From the NCBI RefSeq assembly GCF_041262565.1, contig NZ_JBGCCJ010000001.1, forward strand, positions 2,976,001 through 3,040,000: a DNA stretch of 64,000 nt. Reading direction: 5' to 3'. Of the stretch, positions 40,920 to 49,888 are shown piece after piece. Both the position numbers and the translations under genes were made by a program. Positions within the stretch are counted from its first letter, which is position 1. Every line of letters begins with the position of its first letter. Origin of the DNA: Leifsonia sp. EB41. GTDB lineage: Bacteria; Actinomycetota; Actinomycetes; Actinomycetales; Microbacteriaceae. The notes beneath the pieces are model-generated. The model did not search any database and was not told the DNA's origin. It saw nothing but the letters and a program-made list of their open reading frames with translations.

Positions 40920-41948
40920 TCAGGCGGTGAGCGTGCGCGCCGGCACCGGCCCGCTGGAGGCCCGCACGGTCAGGTGGGTCGGCAGCGTGGCGCTGCGCCG
41001 CATCTCCCGTTCGTCGTGGGCGTTGAGGCGGCTGACCAGGATGTCGACCGCGGTGCGGCCGGCGCGCTCGGTGGGCTGGGTGAGCGTCGTCAGCGGCGGG
41101 TTGCAGAAGTCCGCGCCGAAGATGTCGTCGCAGCCGACGACGCTCATGTCCTGCGGCACCCGCACGCCGCGCTCGCCGAGCGGTCTCAGCATTCCCATCG
41201 CGATGAGGTCGTTGAACGCGATGCAGGCGGTGACGCCGGCCGCGATGGCGGCGTCGGCCGCCGCGGCGCCCGGGTCGTAGCTCGGGAGGAACGGGCCGAG
41301 CCGCCGCATCGAGATCCCGTGGCCGGCTGCGGCGCGGGCGAGGGTGCGCCAGCGGGTCTCGTTGGCCCATGATGCGTCAGGGCCGGCGAGGTAGGCGATG
41401 TCGCGGTGGCCGAGCGACACCAGGTGCGTGAGCGCCTGCTGGAAACCGGTCGGCGTGTCGATGAAGACGCTGGGGACGCCGCGGGTCTGGCGGTTGATCG
41501 CGATGAGCGGCATCTCCTCCGACAGCGCCGTCAGTCGGCGGTCCGTCAGCCGGGAGGCCGCCAGGATGGCTCCGTCGAACGAGCTGCGGAGCTTGCGCAG
41601 GATGTCGTCCTCCAGCTCGTCCGACTCTTCCGTGTCCACGAGGATCTGCTGGTAGCCGGCGGCCTTGAGCTGGTGCTGGGTGCCGCGGACGATCCCGAAG
41701 TAGAACGGGTTGGTCACGTCGGACACCAGCACCGCGATGGCGCGGGGGCGCCCGGCGGGCAGCGGCCGGACGCGGGACCGCGACCGGTAGCCGAGCTCCG
41801 CTGCTGCGCGCTCGATGCGCTCCCGGGTGGCGTCGTTCACGCGGCGGGGCTCCGACAGGGCGCGCGAGACCGTGGACGTCGCGACCCCGCTCAGGGCGGC
41901 GATGTCCGCGAGCGTCGGGTTGCGACGCGGGTCCGCCAGGGAATCCAT
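40920..41948 (-). CDS. LacI-family regulator, first of a paralogous pair
   Basis: The 342-residue protein has the helix-turn-helix PTLADIAALSGVATSTVSRALS (about 11-32) and an effector domain in which TNPFYFGIVRGTQHQLKAAGY, LVDTEE, SLGHRDIAYLAGPDASWANE and VVGCDDIFGADFCNPPLTTL match the neighbouring gene almost block by block. The pair clearly arose by duplication. A dyad ATGCAA-N5-TTGCAT sits upstream of its start. It lies between the ureohydrolase-like gene and the second LacI gene, all on the minus strand. Its ligand is probably a uronate or a derivative, given the divergent operon. Confidence 0.9.
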   Translation of the reverse strand: MDSLADPRRNPTLADIAALSGVATSTVSRALSEPRRVNDATRERIERAAAELGYRSRSRVRPLPAGRPRAIAVLVSDVTNPFYFGIVRGTQHQLKAAGYQQILVDTEESDELEDDILRKLRSSFDGAILAASRLTDRRLTALSEEMPLIAINRQTRGVPSVFIDTPTGFQQALTHLVSLGHRDIAYLAGPDASWANETRWRTLARAAAGHGISMRRLGPFLPSYDPGAAAADAAIAAGVTACIAFNDLIAMGMLRPLGERGVRVPQDMSVVGCDDIFGADFCNPPLTTLTQPTERAGRTAVDILVSRLNAHDEREMRRSATLPTHLTVRASSGPVPARTLTA

Positions 41949-41988
41949 GCCGTCCACGCAACACGCACAGCAAACGGATAGCAATTCG

Positions 41989-42005
41989 ATGCAACGAAAT
42001 TGCAT
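41989..42005. promoter_or_regulatory. LacI operator upstream of the first LacI gene
   Basis: ATGCAA-CGAAA-TTGCAT is a perfect dyad 41 bp before the start codon. Its TGCAACGA half occurs again at 43091-43097 in the uronate promoter as TGCAACGA/G-like sequence, suggesting that both promoters share a regulator. Confidence 0.75.
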
Positions 42006-42056
42006 GCGGAAGCGCACAGAATCCGCTGCGCAGATGCGCGCAGCCCGCGGAGAGGG

Positions 42057-43073
42057 TCAGCCGGCGGCGACCGGCCCCGTCGACCCGCGGATCACCAGGT
42101 GCGTCGGCAGCACCACCCCGGAGCGCGTGACCGGGCTCCCGGCCCTGAGCTGGCCGAGCAGCATGTCCGTCGCCATCCGGCCCGCCTGCTCGATCGGGGA
42201 GGACAGCGTCGTGAGCGGCGGGTTGCAGAAGTCCGCGCCGAAGATGTCGTCGCAGCCCACGACGCTGAGCTGGCCGGGCACGTCGATGCCGCGCTCGCGC
42301 AGCCGCATCAGCACGCCGATCGCCAGCAGGTCGTTGAAGGCTATCGCCGCCGTCGCGCCGGAGTTGACCAGGGCGTCCGCAGCCGCCGCGCCCGAGCTCT
42401 TGCTCGGGTGGTGCGGTCCGTGCCTGCGCACGCTCATCCCGAGTGCCTTCCCGGTCTCCTGCAGCAGCTCCCAGCGGTGGCTGTTCGACCACGACGCGGT
42501 CGGCCCCGCGAGGTAGACGATGTCGCGGTGGCCCAGGGAGTACAGGTGCTCCGCGGCCTGCTGGACGCCGTTCGGCGTGTCGATCATGACGGCGGGGACG
42601 CCGGGGCTGTCGCGGTTGATGGTCACGAGCGGGAAGCGCTCGGCCGCCTCCGCGAGCTGGTCGTCGGAGAGTCGCGTGGCGGCGAGGATGAAGCCGGCGG
42701 CCGAGTGGCCGAAGGTCTCCAGATAGCCGGACTCGAAGTCCGTCACCTCCTCGGTGTCGACCAGCAGGAGCGTGTAGCCCGCTGCACGGAGCTGCTGCTG
42801 CGTGCTCCGGATCAGGCCGAAGAAGAACGGGTTCGTGATGTCCGGGATGAGCAGCGCGACGGCGCGCGGGCCGGACTGCGGGTCGGGGGCGGCCGGGGCC
42901 GTGTAGCCGAGCTGGTTGGCGGCCGCCTCGATGCGATGCCGGGTGCGCGGGCTCACCCGCTCCGGCTGCGAGAGCGCGCGGGAGACGGTGGAGGTCGCGA
43001 CGCCGCTGAGGGCGGCGATGTCCGCCAGGGTGGGCGCACGCCTGCTGAGTGCTCCCGTTGGCAACTTTTGCAT
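42057..43073 (-). CDS. LacI-family regulator of the uronate operon, second of the pair
   Basis: The 338-residue protein has the helix-turn-helix PTLADIAALSGVATSTVSRALS (about 14-35) and the same effector domain plan as its neighbour (TNPFFFGLIRSTQQQLRAAGY, LVDTEEVTDFE, SLGHRDIVYLAGPTASWSNS, VVGCDDIFGADFCNPPLTTL). GGAAGG precedes the ATG at 43073. It is divergent from the binding-protein gene of the uronate operon, so it probably represses that operon. Having two paralogues suggests recognition of two related signals, or of one signal at two sets of promoters. Confidence 0.92.
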   Translation of the reverse strand: MQKLPTGALSRRAPTLADIAALSGVATSTVSRALSQPERVSPRTRHRIEAAANQLGYTAPAAPDPQSGPRAVALLIPDITNPFFFGLIRSTQQQLRAAGYTLLLVDTEEVTDFESGYLETFGHSAAGFILAATRLSDDQLAEAAERFPLVTINRDSPGVPAVMIDTPNGVQQAAEHLYSLGHRDIVYLAGPTASWSNSHRWELLQETGKALGMSVRRHGPHHPSKSSGAAAADALVNSGATAAIAFNDLLAIGVLMRLRERGIDVPGQLSVVGCDDIFGADFCNPPLTTLSSPIEQAGRMATDMLLGQLRAGSPVTRSGVVLPTHLVIRGSTGPVAAG

Positions 43074-43076
43074 TTC

Positions 43077-43106
43077 TTGCCTTCCGTTGTGCAACGAGGT
43101 TAGCGT
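43077..43106 (+). promoter_or_regulatory. promoter and operator of the uronate operon
   Basis: TTGCCT (43077-43082), 18 bp and TAGCGT (43101-43106) form a promoter for the binding-protein gene. The dyad GTTG-TG-CAAC (43086-43095) lies in the spacer, where a LacI-type repressor would block RNA polymerase. The start codon follows 61 bp after the -10. Confidence 0.65.
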
Positions 43107-43167
43107 CAACGCCGTCCTCCTGGCTCGCACCGTCCGGAGATTCCGATTGAACTCAATGAGGAGCAAC

Positions 43168-44535
43168 GTGAAGAAATCGACAATCCGCCTGCTGGGGGCA
43201 GCCGCCGTCATCTCGGTCGCCGCTCTCGGTCTCACCGCCTGCGGTGGCAGCGGAAGCAGCAGCTCGTCGACCGGCTCGGCCGTCGACGGCAAGGGCAAGA
43301 CCCTCGACGTCCTGGTCGGGGCCAACGCGCAGCACGCCGACGCCCTCCGCGCGTGGCAGGCCAAGATCGCCGCCGCGATGAAGAAGCAGACCGGCGCCGA
43401 CGTCAAGTTCGAGACGTTCGCCTCCGCGAACGACGAGCTCACCAAGATCCAGACCTCTGTCGTGTCCGGCCAGGGTCCAGACGTCTACACGATCGGCACC
43501 ACGTTCACGCCGACCGCCTACTCGACCGGCGCCTTCGTCAAGCTCGACGGTGCGATGTGGGACAAGGTCGGCGGCAAGAGCCGCTTCGTCCCCGCCTCGC
43601 TCGGCATCTCGGGTCCCGATTCGAAGGACCAGATCGGCGTCCCGTTCGCCAGCCGCCCCTACGTGCTCGCCTACAACACCGACATGTTCAAGGCCGCCGG
43701 GCTGACCAAGCCGGCGTCGACCTGGGACGGCCTCCTCGCGCAGGCCAAGAAGCTCACCGGCAACGGCGTCTACGGCTTCTCGACGGGCTACGCCGACGGC
43801 TACACCCCGTGGAAGTACGCCTGGACCTTCGCCAACGAGTACGGCACGCCGCTGGTCTCGGGCAAGAAGGCGAACCTCGACAGCCCGGCCGTCAAGAAGG
43901 GCATGGCGGCCTACTTCGGCTGGCTGAACAAGGACAAGGTCGTCAACCCGGCCGCCGCCGGCTGGAAGGACACCGACGCTGCAGCGAACTTCGCCTCGGG
44001 CAAGTCGGCCATGATGCTGATGACCACCGCGTCCGTGGCCAACACCCTCGACGCCTCGCCGGTCAAGGGCCACTACGCCTTCGCCGTCATGCCGACCGTC
44101 CCGCCGGGTGAGAGCACCGCGCCGAGCCACTCGATCCCGTCGACCTCGATCATCTCGGGCGACAACCTCGTCATCGCGTCGTACTCGAAGAACCAGGACC
44201 TCGCGGCCGCCTACGTCAAGCTGGTCACGAGCGAGGACTTCCAGCTCTACTACCACCAGAACTTCGGCGACCTCCCGACCAACCAGGCCGCCGCCACCAA
44301 GATCGAGTCGGCCGACAAGACGCTGGCCCCGATCCTCGACTCCGGGGCGCACTCGAAGAGCACGCCGTTCACGGGAGCGTGGGGCGACATCCAGCTCGCG
44401 CTGACCAACGTCGTGGTGCAGGCCCGGCCGCAGCTCGCCGGCTCCGGCGTCACCGACTCCTGGCTCTCCTCCGCCCTCGCCAAGGCCCAGCAGGACGCGC
44501 AGTCCTCCCTCGATCGGGCATCGGCCGGCAAATGA
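43168..44535 (+). CDS. ABC transporter substrate-binding lipoprotein of the uronate operon
   Basis: The 455-residue protein has a signal peptide with lipobox LTACGG (Cys about 24) and a Ser/Gly linker. It matches the family-1 solute-binding proteins: VYTIGTTFTPTAYSTGAF, VLAYNTDMFKAAGL, ASTWDGLLAQAKKL and FASGKSAMMLMTTASVANTL. AGGAGC places the start at GTG 43168; an ATG four codons earlier lacks such a site. With UxaC, UxuB and ManD downstream, the ligand is probably a glucuronate- or galacturonate-containing sugar such as an oligouronide. It overlaps the first permease by 4 bp. Confidence 0.92.
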   Translation: MKKSTIRLLGAAAVISVAALGLTACGGSGSSSSSTGSAVDGKGKTLDVLVGANAQHADALRAWQAKIAAAMKKQTGADVKFETFASANDELTKIQTSVVSGQGPDVYTIGTTFTPTAYSTGAFVKLDGAMWDKVGGKSRFVPASLGISGPDSKDQIGVPFASRPYVLAYNTDMFKAAGLTKPASTWDGLLAQAKKLTGNGVYGFSTGYADGYTPWKYAWTFANEYGTPLVSGKKANLDSPAVKKGMAAYFGWLNKDKVVNPAAAGWKDTDAAANFASGKSAMMLMTTASVANTLDASPVKGHYAFAVMPTVPPGESTAPSHSIPSTSIISGDNLVIASYSKNQDLAAAYVKLVTSEDFQLYYHQNFGDLPTNQAAATKIESADKTLAPILDSGAHSKSTPFTGAWGDIQLALTNVVVQARPQLAGSGVTDSWLSSALAKAQQDAQSSLDRASAGK

Positions 44536-45467
44536 CGCTCGCAGTGAGGAAAGCGACGGCGCCCGCCCGACGGAGGTCCCTCACGAAGCAGGGGAGGCCG
44601 CTGTGGATGCTCGCACCCGGCGGCCTCCTGATCGGCCTGATCATCGTCATCCCGCTCATCCTGGGCGTCTACATCGCCCTGCTCGAGCTGGACCAGTACA
44701 CGATCCGGTCGTGGATCTCCGCCCCGTTCATCGGGTTGCAGAACATCGTGGAGGCGTTCACCAAGACCGACCTCCTGCACGCGTTCGGCAACACGGTCGG
44801 GTTCGCGGTCATCTCGACCGTCATCTCGGTCCCGATCGGCGTGTTCGCGGCACTCGCGACGCAGAACCGGTACCGCGGCCGCGGCGTGGTGCGCTCGCTG
44901 TTCCTGATCCCGTACATCCTCCCGGCGTTCGTGGTCGGAACGTTCTGGCGCACCATGCTGCAGCCCGACGGCATCGTCAACAAGGCGCTGGAGGGCGCGG
45001 GGATGCCGGCCGTGCAGTGGCTGAACGGCCCGGCCAGCTACTGGGTGCTGATCCTGGTGGAGGTGTGGTCCGCGTGGCCGTTCATCTACCTGATGGCGCT
45101 CTCCGGCCTCCAGTCGGTCGACCACGAGGTCCACGAGGCCTCGGCGCTGGACGGCGCGCTCTGGTGGGCGAAGCTCCGCTACGTGATCTTCCCCTACCTG
45201 CGCGGCCCGGTCGCGCTGGCCTGCCTGATCGCGACGCTGCACCACATGAACAACTTCTCGCTGGCGTTCCTGCTGTTCGGCGTCCCCGCGCCGTTCGACG
45301 TGCAGGTGCTGCCCACGCTCGTGTACAGCATGAGCTTCACGAGTCTGCGGTTCGGGATGGGCGCCGCGATGGCGCTGATCTCCCTGCTGCTCATCGCCAT
45401 CCCGCTGTTCTTCTACCTGCGCGCGGTCAGACTCGACACGGGCGCGGACTCAGGAGGTCGCACGTGA
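44532..45467 (+). CDS. ABC transporter permease 1 of the uronate operon
   Basis: The 311-residue protein has a basic N-terminus and six membrane helices. The ATPase-contact loop is HEVHEASALDGALWWAKLRY (about 200-219), an EAA loop in which the second alanine is a serine. It pairs with the next permease to form the channel. Start and stop overlap neighbouring genes by four bases on both sides. No ATPase is in the operon. Confidence 0.92.
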   Translation: MTLAVRKATAPARRRSLTKQGRPLWMLAPGGLLIGLIIVIPLILGVYIALLELDQYTIRSWISAPFIGLQNIVEAFTKTDLLHAFGNTVGFAVISTVISVPIGVFAALATQNRYRGRGVVRSLFLIPYILPAFVVGTFWRTMLQPDGIVNKALEGAGMPAVQWLNGPASYWVLILVEVWSAWPFIYLMALSGLQSVDHEVHEASALDGALWWAKLRYVIFPYLRGPVALACLIATLHHMNNFSLAFLLFGVPAPFDVQVLPTLVYSMSFTSLRFGMGAAMALISLLLIAIPLFFYLRAVRLDTGADSGGRT

Positions 45468-46426
45468 CCGTCCCCGCCACTGACGTGGAGCGCGAGCAGC
45501 TCCTCGACACCGCTCCGTCCCTCGCCGCCGCGCCCACGCCGCGCACGCCGAAGGGCAAGCCGGAGCGCCGTGCCGCCGAGGTGACGCGCTTGCTGCCGAC
45601 GCCCGTCCTGGTGATCGGCACCGCCGTCATCCTCGCCGCGATCGCCGTCCCGCTGCTCTACATCGTGTTCGCCTCGATGAACTCCGACGTGGAGGTCGCG
45701 CGCGGCGCGTACTTCCCGACCCAGTTCACCCTCGCGAACTACACGAAGATCTGGGACACCCTCCCGCTGGCGAACGGCCTGTTCAACAGCATCACCATCG
45801 CGGGTGCGGTCGCCGTCGTGGCCTCCGCGCTCGGCATCGTCACCGCCTACGTGCTCGTGCGCTTCGAGTTCCTCGGCCGGCTGACGATCCTCCGCGGCCT
45901 GATCGGCCTGCAGAGCGTGCCGGGCACCCTCCTGCTGCTGCCGGTGTTCGTGGTGTTCGCCTCGGCGGGCAACTACCTCGGCATCACGGTCATCGGCACG
46001 AGCTGGGGGCTGTTCCTGGCCTACCTGACCTTCGCACTGCCGTTCGCGACGTGGGTGCTGGTCACCTACCTCCGCGGGCTGCCGCGCGAGCTCGAGGAGG
46101 CGGCCCGGATCGACGGCGCTTCCGCTGTCGGGGTGCTCGTGCGGATCATCGTGCCGCTGAGCTGGCCCGGGCTGGTCGTCTCCGGCGTCTTCTCGTTCCT
46201 GCTCGGCTGGAACGACGTCCTCTTCGCGTCGGTGCTCACCCGCCCCGACACCCAGACCGCCGCGGTGGTGCTGCAGATCTTCGGCGCCTCCGCGGAAGGC
46301 GGGTCCCTTCCCCTCTACGGACAGATGATGGCCGCCTCGCTCGTCTGCGCGGTCCCCGTCGTCGTGCTCTACCTCGTCTTCCAGCGGTTCCTCGTCGGAG
46401 GTCTCACCGCCGGAAGCGTCAAGTAA
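45464..46426 (+). CDS. ABC transporter permease 2 of the uronate operon
   Basis: The 320-residue protein has a long polar N-terminus (about 40 residues, APTPRTPKGKPERRAAEV) and six membrane helices. The EAA loop is RELEEAARIDGASAVGVLVR (about 208-227). YIVFASMNSDVEVARGAYFP is the usual region after helix 1. AGGAGG precedes the GTG start. The operon continues after 26 bp with the TIM-barrel isomerase. Confidence 0.92.
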   Translation: MTVPATDVEREQLLDTAPSLAAAPTPRTPKGKPERRAAEVTRLLPTPVLVIGTAVILAAIAVPLLYIVFASMNSDVEVARGAYFPTQFTLANYTKIWDTLPLANGLFNSITIAGAVAVVASALGIVTAYVLVRFEFLGRLTILRGLIGLQSVPGTLLLLPVFVVFASAGNYLGITVIGTSWGLFLAYLTFALPFATWVLVTYLRGLPRELEEAARIDGASAVGVLVRIIVPLSWPGLVVSGVFSFLLGWNDVLFASVLTRPDTQTAAVVLQIFGASAEGGSLPLYGQMMAASLVCAVPVVVLYLVFQRFLVGGLTAGSVK

Positions 46427-46452
46427 CCGAATCGCTACGAAACACAAGGGAT

Positions 46453-47298
46453 ATGAACGTGTCACAGTCGCAATGGATCCTCTCCGGCTTCGGAGACGAG
46501 ATCAGCCCGGACCCCGAGGTCCAGATCGCCGTGCTCCAGGCGCTCGGAGCCACGCACATCGAGGTGCGCAGCGCGTGGGGCACCAACATCGTCGACCTCA
46601 CCGATGAGGAGCTCGCCCGCCTCGACGGCATCCTGCGCGAGCACGGGATGGGCGTCTCGGCCATCGCGTCGCCGATCGGCAAGGTCGACGTCGCCGAGCC
46701 GGTGGAGTACGAGGTCGGGCGTCTGGCCCGCGCCATCCGTGCCGCCGAGGTGCTCGGCGCCCGCTACATCCGGATCTTCTCGTTCTACCGCGCGGAGGAC
46801 CAGACGCCGGAGGACATCCGCGACGCGGTCATGGAGCGCATGACCGCCCTGGCCGACCTCGCCGCCGCGAGCGGTGTCATCCTCGTGCACGAGAACGAGA
46901 AGGAGATCTACGGCGACACCCCGGAGCGCGTCCTCGACATCATCGAGACCGTCGGCTCGCCGGCACTCCGCGTGGCGTGGGACTCGGCCAACTTCGTGCA
47001 GGTCGGCGTCAAGCCGTTCACCAGCGCGTACGCGTCGCTGCGCCCGCACCTGGAGTACTTCCAGGTCAAGGACGCCCGCTCGGCCGACGGGGCCGTCATG
47101 CCCGCCGGTGAGGGCGACGGCGAGCTCGCCGAGACCATCGCCGCGCTGCGCGAGGACGGGTTCGAGGGCTTCTTCTCTCTCGAACCGCACCTGGCCAACG
47201 CCCACCACCTGGGCGGCTTCAGCGGCCCGTTCGCGTTCGGGGTCGCCGGGCGTGCCTTCGGCCGCGTCCTCGCCGAGGCGGGGGTGACGGCACAGTGA
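46453..47298 (+). CDS. sugar phosphate isomerase/epimerase, TIM barrel
   Basis: The 281-residue protein belongs to the xylose-isomerase-like TIM-barrel family. GFGDEISPDPEVQIAVL opens the barrel, HIEVRSAWG is strand 2, IRIFSFYRAED strand 4, ILVHENEKEIYGDTPERVLDII strand 5 with metal-site glutamates, VAWDSANFVQ strand 6 and FFSLEPHL strand 8. These glutamate, aspartate and histidine positions form the metal site of epimerases. AAGGG lies before the ATG; a GTG two codons later is also possible. Probable task is epimerisation of an imported sugar acid or of an intermediate formed by the next dehydrogenase. Confidence 0.85.
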   Translation: MNVSQSQWILSGFGDEISPDPEVQIAVLQALGATHIEVRSAWGTNIVDLTDEELARLDGILREHGMGVSAIASPIGKVDVAEPVEYEVGRLARAIRAAEVLGARYIRIFSFYRAEDQTPEDIRDAVMERMTALADLAAASGVILVHENEKEIYGDTPERVLDIIETVGSPALRVAWDSANFVQVGVKPFTSAYASLRPHLEYFQVKDARSADGAVMPAGEGDGELAETIAALREDGFEGFFSLEPHLANAHHLGGFSGPFAFGVAGRAFGRVLAEAGVTAQ

Positions 47299-48482
47299 GC
47301 GGAGAGCACACTCGCGTGGAGCGCCTGCGCGTCGCCGTCGTCGGCTGCGGCGTCATCGGCTCCCAGCACGCCGAGGTCGTCGTCGGCACGGAGGACCTCG
47401 AGCTCGTCGCGCTCGTCGACGTCGTGGAGTCCAGGGCCCTGAGCCTCGCCGACAAGGTCGAGACCGTGCTGGGCGCCGCGCGCCCGCAGGTCTACACCTC
47501 GATCGCGGACGCGCTCGGCGCCGCCGACCTCGACCTCGTCGCCGTCTGCACGCCGAGCGGCGCCCACGCGGCCGTCGCCGTGGCCGCGCTGAACGCCGGC
47601 ACGCACGTCATCATCGAGAAGCCGATCGACGTCAGCCTGACCAACGCGCGCCTCGTGCAGGACGCCGCGGACGCGGCCCGCGAGCGCGGCCAGGTCACCT
47701 CGATCATCAGCCAGCACCGCTTCGACGCGGGCAGCGTCGCCGTGTCCGACGCCATCGCGGCCGGCCGGTTCGGCACGATCACCTCCGGCAGCGCCGCCGT
47801 CTCCTGGTGGCGCTCGCAGAGCTACTACGACTCCGGCGAGTGGCGCGGCACCTGGGAGCTCGACGGCGGCGGCGCCGTGATGAACCAGGGCGTGCACAGC
47901 GTCGACCTGCTGCTCTGGTTCCTCGGGACGCCGGTGGAGGTCTACGCCCAGACCGCCCTCCTCGCCCACGAGAACATGGAGGTCGAGGACACGGCCGTCG
48001 CGACGGTGCGCTTCGAGTCGGGCGCGCTCGCCGTCGTCCACGCGACCACCGCGGCGTACCCCGGCCTCTCCGCGCGCCTCCAGGTGCACGGCTCGGCGGG
48101 CTCGGCCATCATCGACAACGACCGGCTGCTCTACTTCTACACGGCCGACGCCGACCCGGAGGCCGCCGACAACCACTACGGCATCGGCGGCACCCGCAAC
48201 CAGGCCGCCCACGAGGTGGGCTCGGCCGACGCGAGCGAGAACACCCGCGGCTCGGACGACCTCCAGACCGCGCACGCCAAGCAGTACCTGGACGTCCTGC
48301 ACAGCATCCGCACCGGCGCCGACCCCGTCGTGGGCGTGCGGGAGGCGACGACCGCGCTGGCCGTGGTCCGCGCGCTGTACGTCTCGGCGACGCTGGGCAA
48401 GCCGATCCGGATCGCCGACGTGCTGGACGGCGAGTACGACGAGGTCGTGCTGGTCACCGGCGGAACGGCCGTGCTGCAGTGA
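47295..48482 (+). CDS. Gfo/Idh/MocA-family oxidoreductase of the uronate operon
   Basis: The 395-residue protein has the nucleotide loop VVGCGVIGSQHA (about 14-25), IIEKPIDVSLTNARL (EKP motif, about 100) and NQGVHSVDLLLWFLG with the catalytic histidine (about 195-209). It overlaps both neighbours by four bases. Together with the TIM-barrel isomerase it forms a pair often seen in operons for unusual sugars, where one oxidises and the other epimerises the substrate. It may bring a modified or linked uronate into the main pathway. Confidence 0.9.
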   Translation: MSGEHTRVERLRVAVVGCGVIGSQHAEVVVGTEDLELVALVDVVESRALSLADKVETVLGAARPQVYTSIADALGAADLDLVAVCTPSGAHAAVAVAALNAGTHVIIEKPIDVSLTNARLVQDAADAARERGQVTSIISQHRFDAGSVAVSDAIAAGRFGTITSGSAAVSWWRSQSYYDSGEWRGTWELDGGGAVMNQGVHSVDLLLWFLGTPVEVYAQTALLAHENMEVEDTAVATVRFESGALAVVHATTAAYPGLSARLQVHGSAGSAIIDNDRLLYFYTADADPEAADNHYGIGGTRNQAAHEVGSADASENTRGSDDLQTAHAKQYLDVLHSIRTGADPVVGVREATTALAVVRALYVSATLGKPIRIADVLDGEYDEVVLVTGGTAVLQ

Positions 48483-49888
48483 CCCAGGGCCTCGACCCGG
48501 ACCGCCTGTTTCCGGCGGACCCGGAGACCCGCTCGATCGCCCGCGACCTGTTCGCGGCGGTCGAGCGCCATCCGATCATCTCGCCGCACGGCCACGTCGA
48601 CCCGGCGCTCCTGGTCGAGGACCGGGCCTTCCCCGACCCCGCCGACCTGCTGGTGCGCTACGACCACTACGTGACGCGGCTGCTGCACGCGGACGGCGTC
48701 CCGCTCGGCGAGCTCGGCATCCCGCGAGCGGACGGTGCGCCCGTCGCGCCGCCGCGCGAGGTCTGGCGCGCGCTGTGCAGCCGGTGGCGCCTGTTCGCCG
48801 GCACGGCCTCCGGGTACTGGCTGCGCAGCGAGCTGGCCGAGCTGTTCGGGATCGCGGAGGAGCCGGACGCGGAGAACGCCGACGCGCTGTTCGACCGGAT
48901 CCAGGCGACGCTCGCGACGGACGGCTTCCGTCCCCGCGCGCTGTTCGACCGGTTCGGCATCGAGGTGATGGCCACCACGGACGACCCGATGGACGACCTG
49001 GCCGCGCACGAGACGCTGGCCGCGGACCCGACGTTCACCGGCCGGGTGGTCCCCACCTTCCGCCCTGATGCGTACCTCAACCCGCTCGCGCCGGGGTTCG
49101 CCGACCGCATCGGCCGCCTGGCCGAGTGGAACGGCACCGCGGCCTCCAGCTTCTCCGGCTATCTGGAGGCGCTCGCGGGCCGCCGGCGCTACTTCGTGGA
49201 GCACGGCGCCGTCTCGGCGGACCACGGCGTGCTCCAGCCGCTGACGGTCGACCTGGAGGCCGCGGAGGCCGCTGCGCTGTTCGAGCGCGCGCTGCGCGGC
49301 GACCTGTCCCCGGCGGAGGCGGCGGTCTTCCAGGGCCACATGCTGCTGCAGATGGCCCGGATGAGCGTCGAGGACGGGCTGGTCATGACGGTCCACCCCG
49401 GCGTGCTCCGCAACCACCACACCGCGACCTTCGAGGGGTTCGGCCCGGACACCGGGCACGACATCCCCGTCACGACGCGGTACACGGAGGGGCTTCGGCC
49501 GCTGCTGGAGAAGTACGGCGACACCCCCGGCTTCCACCTGGTGCTGTTCACGGTCGACGAGTCGACCGCGTCGCGAGAGCTGGCGCCGCTGGCCGGGTTC
49601 TACCCGTCCGTGTTCATCGGCGCGCCGTGGTGGTTCCTCGACGCCCCCGACGCGGTGCTGCGGTTCCGCGCGGCGACGACGGAGACGGCCGGCTTCTACC
49701 GCGGATCCGGCTTCATCGACGACACACGCGCGTTCCTCTCCATCCCGGCACGGCACGACATGTCGCGCCGGCTGGACGCGGCGTTCCTGAGCCGTCTGGT
49801 GCGCGAGGGCCGCGTCGAGCGCGCGGCGGCCGAGCGCATCATCGCGGACCTGGTGACGACCCAGCCGCGGCGGGTGTTCAAGCTGTGA
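48479..49888 (+). CDS. uxaC: uronate isomerase
   Basis: The 469-residue protein has the usual UxaC length. IISPHGHVDPALL (about residues 33-45) is the metal-binding H-x-H loop, EVMATTDDPMDDLAAH the next strand, MTVHPGVLRNHH a substrate loop, and GAPWWFLDAPDAVLRFRAATTETAGFY the C-terminal barrel region. It interconverts glucuronate or galacturonate with fructuronate or tagaturonate, the first step of hexuronate breakdown. GTG at 48479 overlaps the stop of the dehydrogenase gene. Confidence 0.93.
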   Translation: MTQGLDPDRLFPADPETRSIARDLFAAVERHPIISPHGHVDPALLVEDRAFPDPADLLVRYDHYVTRLLHADGVPLGELGIPRADGAPVAPPREVWRALCSRWRLFAGTASGYWLRSELAELFGIAEEPDAENADALFDRIQATLATDGFRPRALFDRFGIEVMATTDDPMDDLAAHETLAADPTFTGRVVPTFRPDAYLNPLAPGFADRIGRLAEWNGTAASSFSGYLEALAGRRRYFVEHGAVSADHGVLQPLTVDLEAAEAAALFERALRGDLSPAEAAVFQGHMLLQMARMSVEDGLVMTVHPGVLRNHHTATFEGFGPDTGHDIPVTTRYTEGLRPLLEKYGDTPGFHLVLFTVDESTASRELAPLAGFYPSVFIGAPWWFLDAPDAVLRFRAATTETAGFYRGSGFIDDTRAFLSIPARHDMSRRLDAAFLSRLVREGRVERAAAERIIADLVTTQPRRVFKL

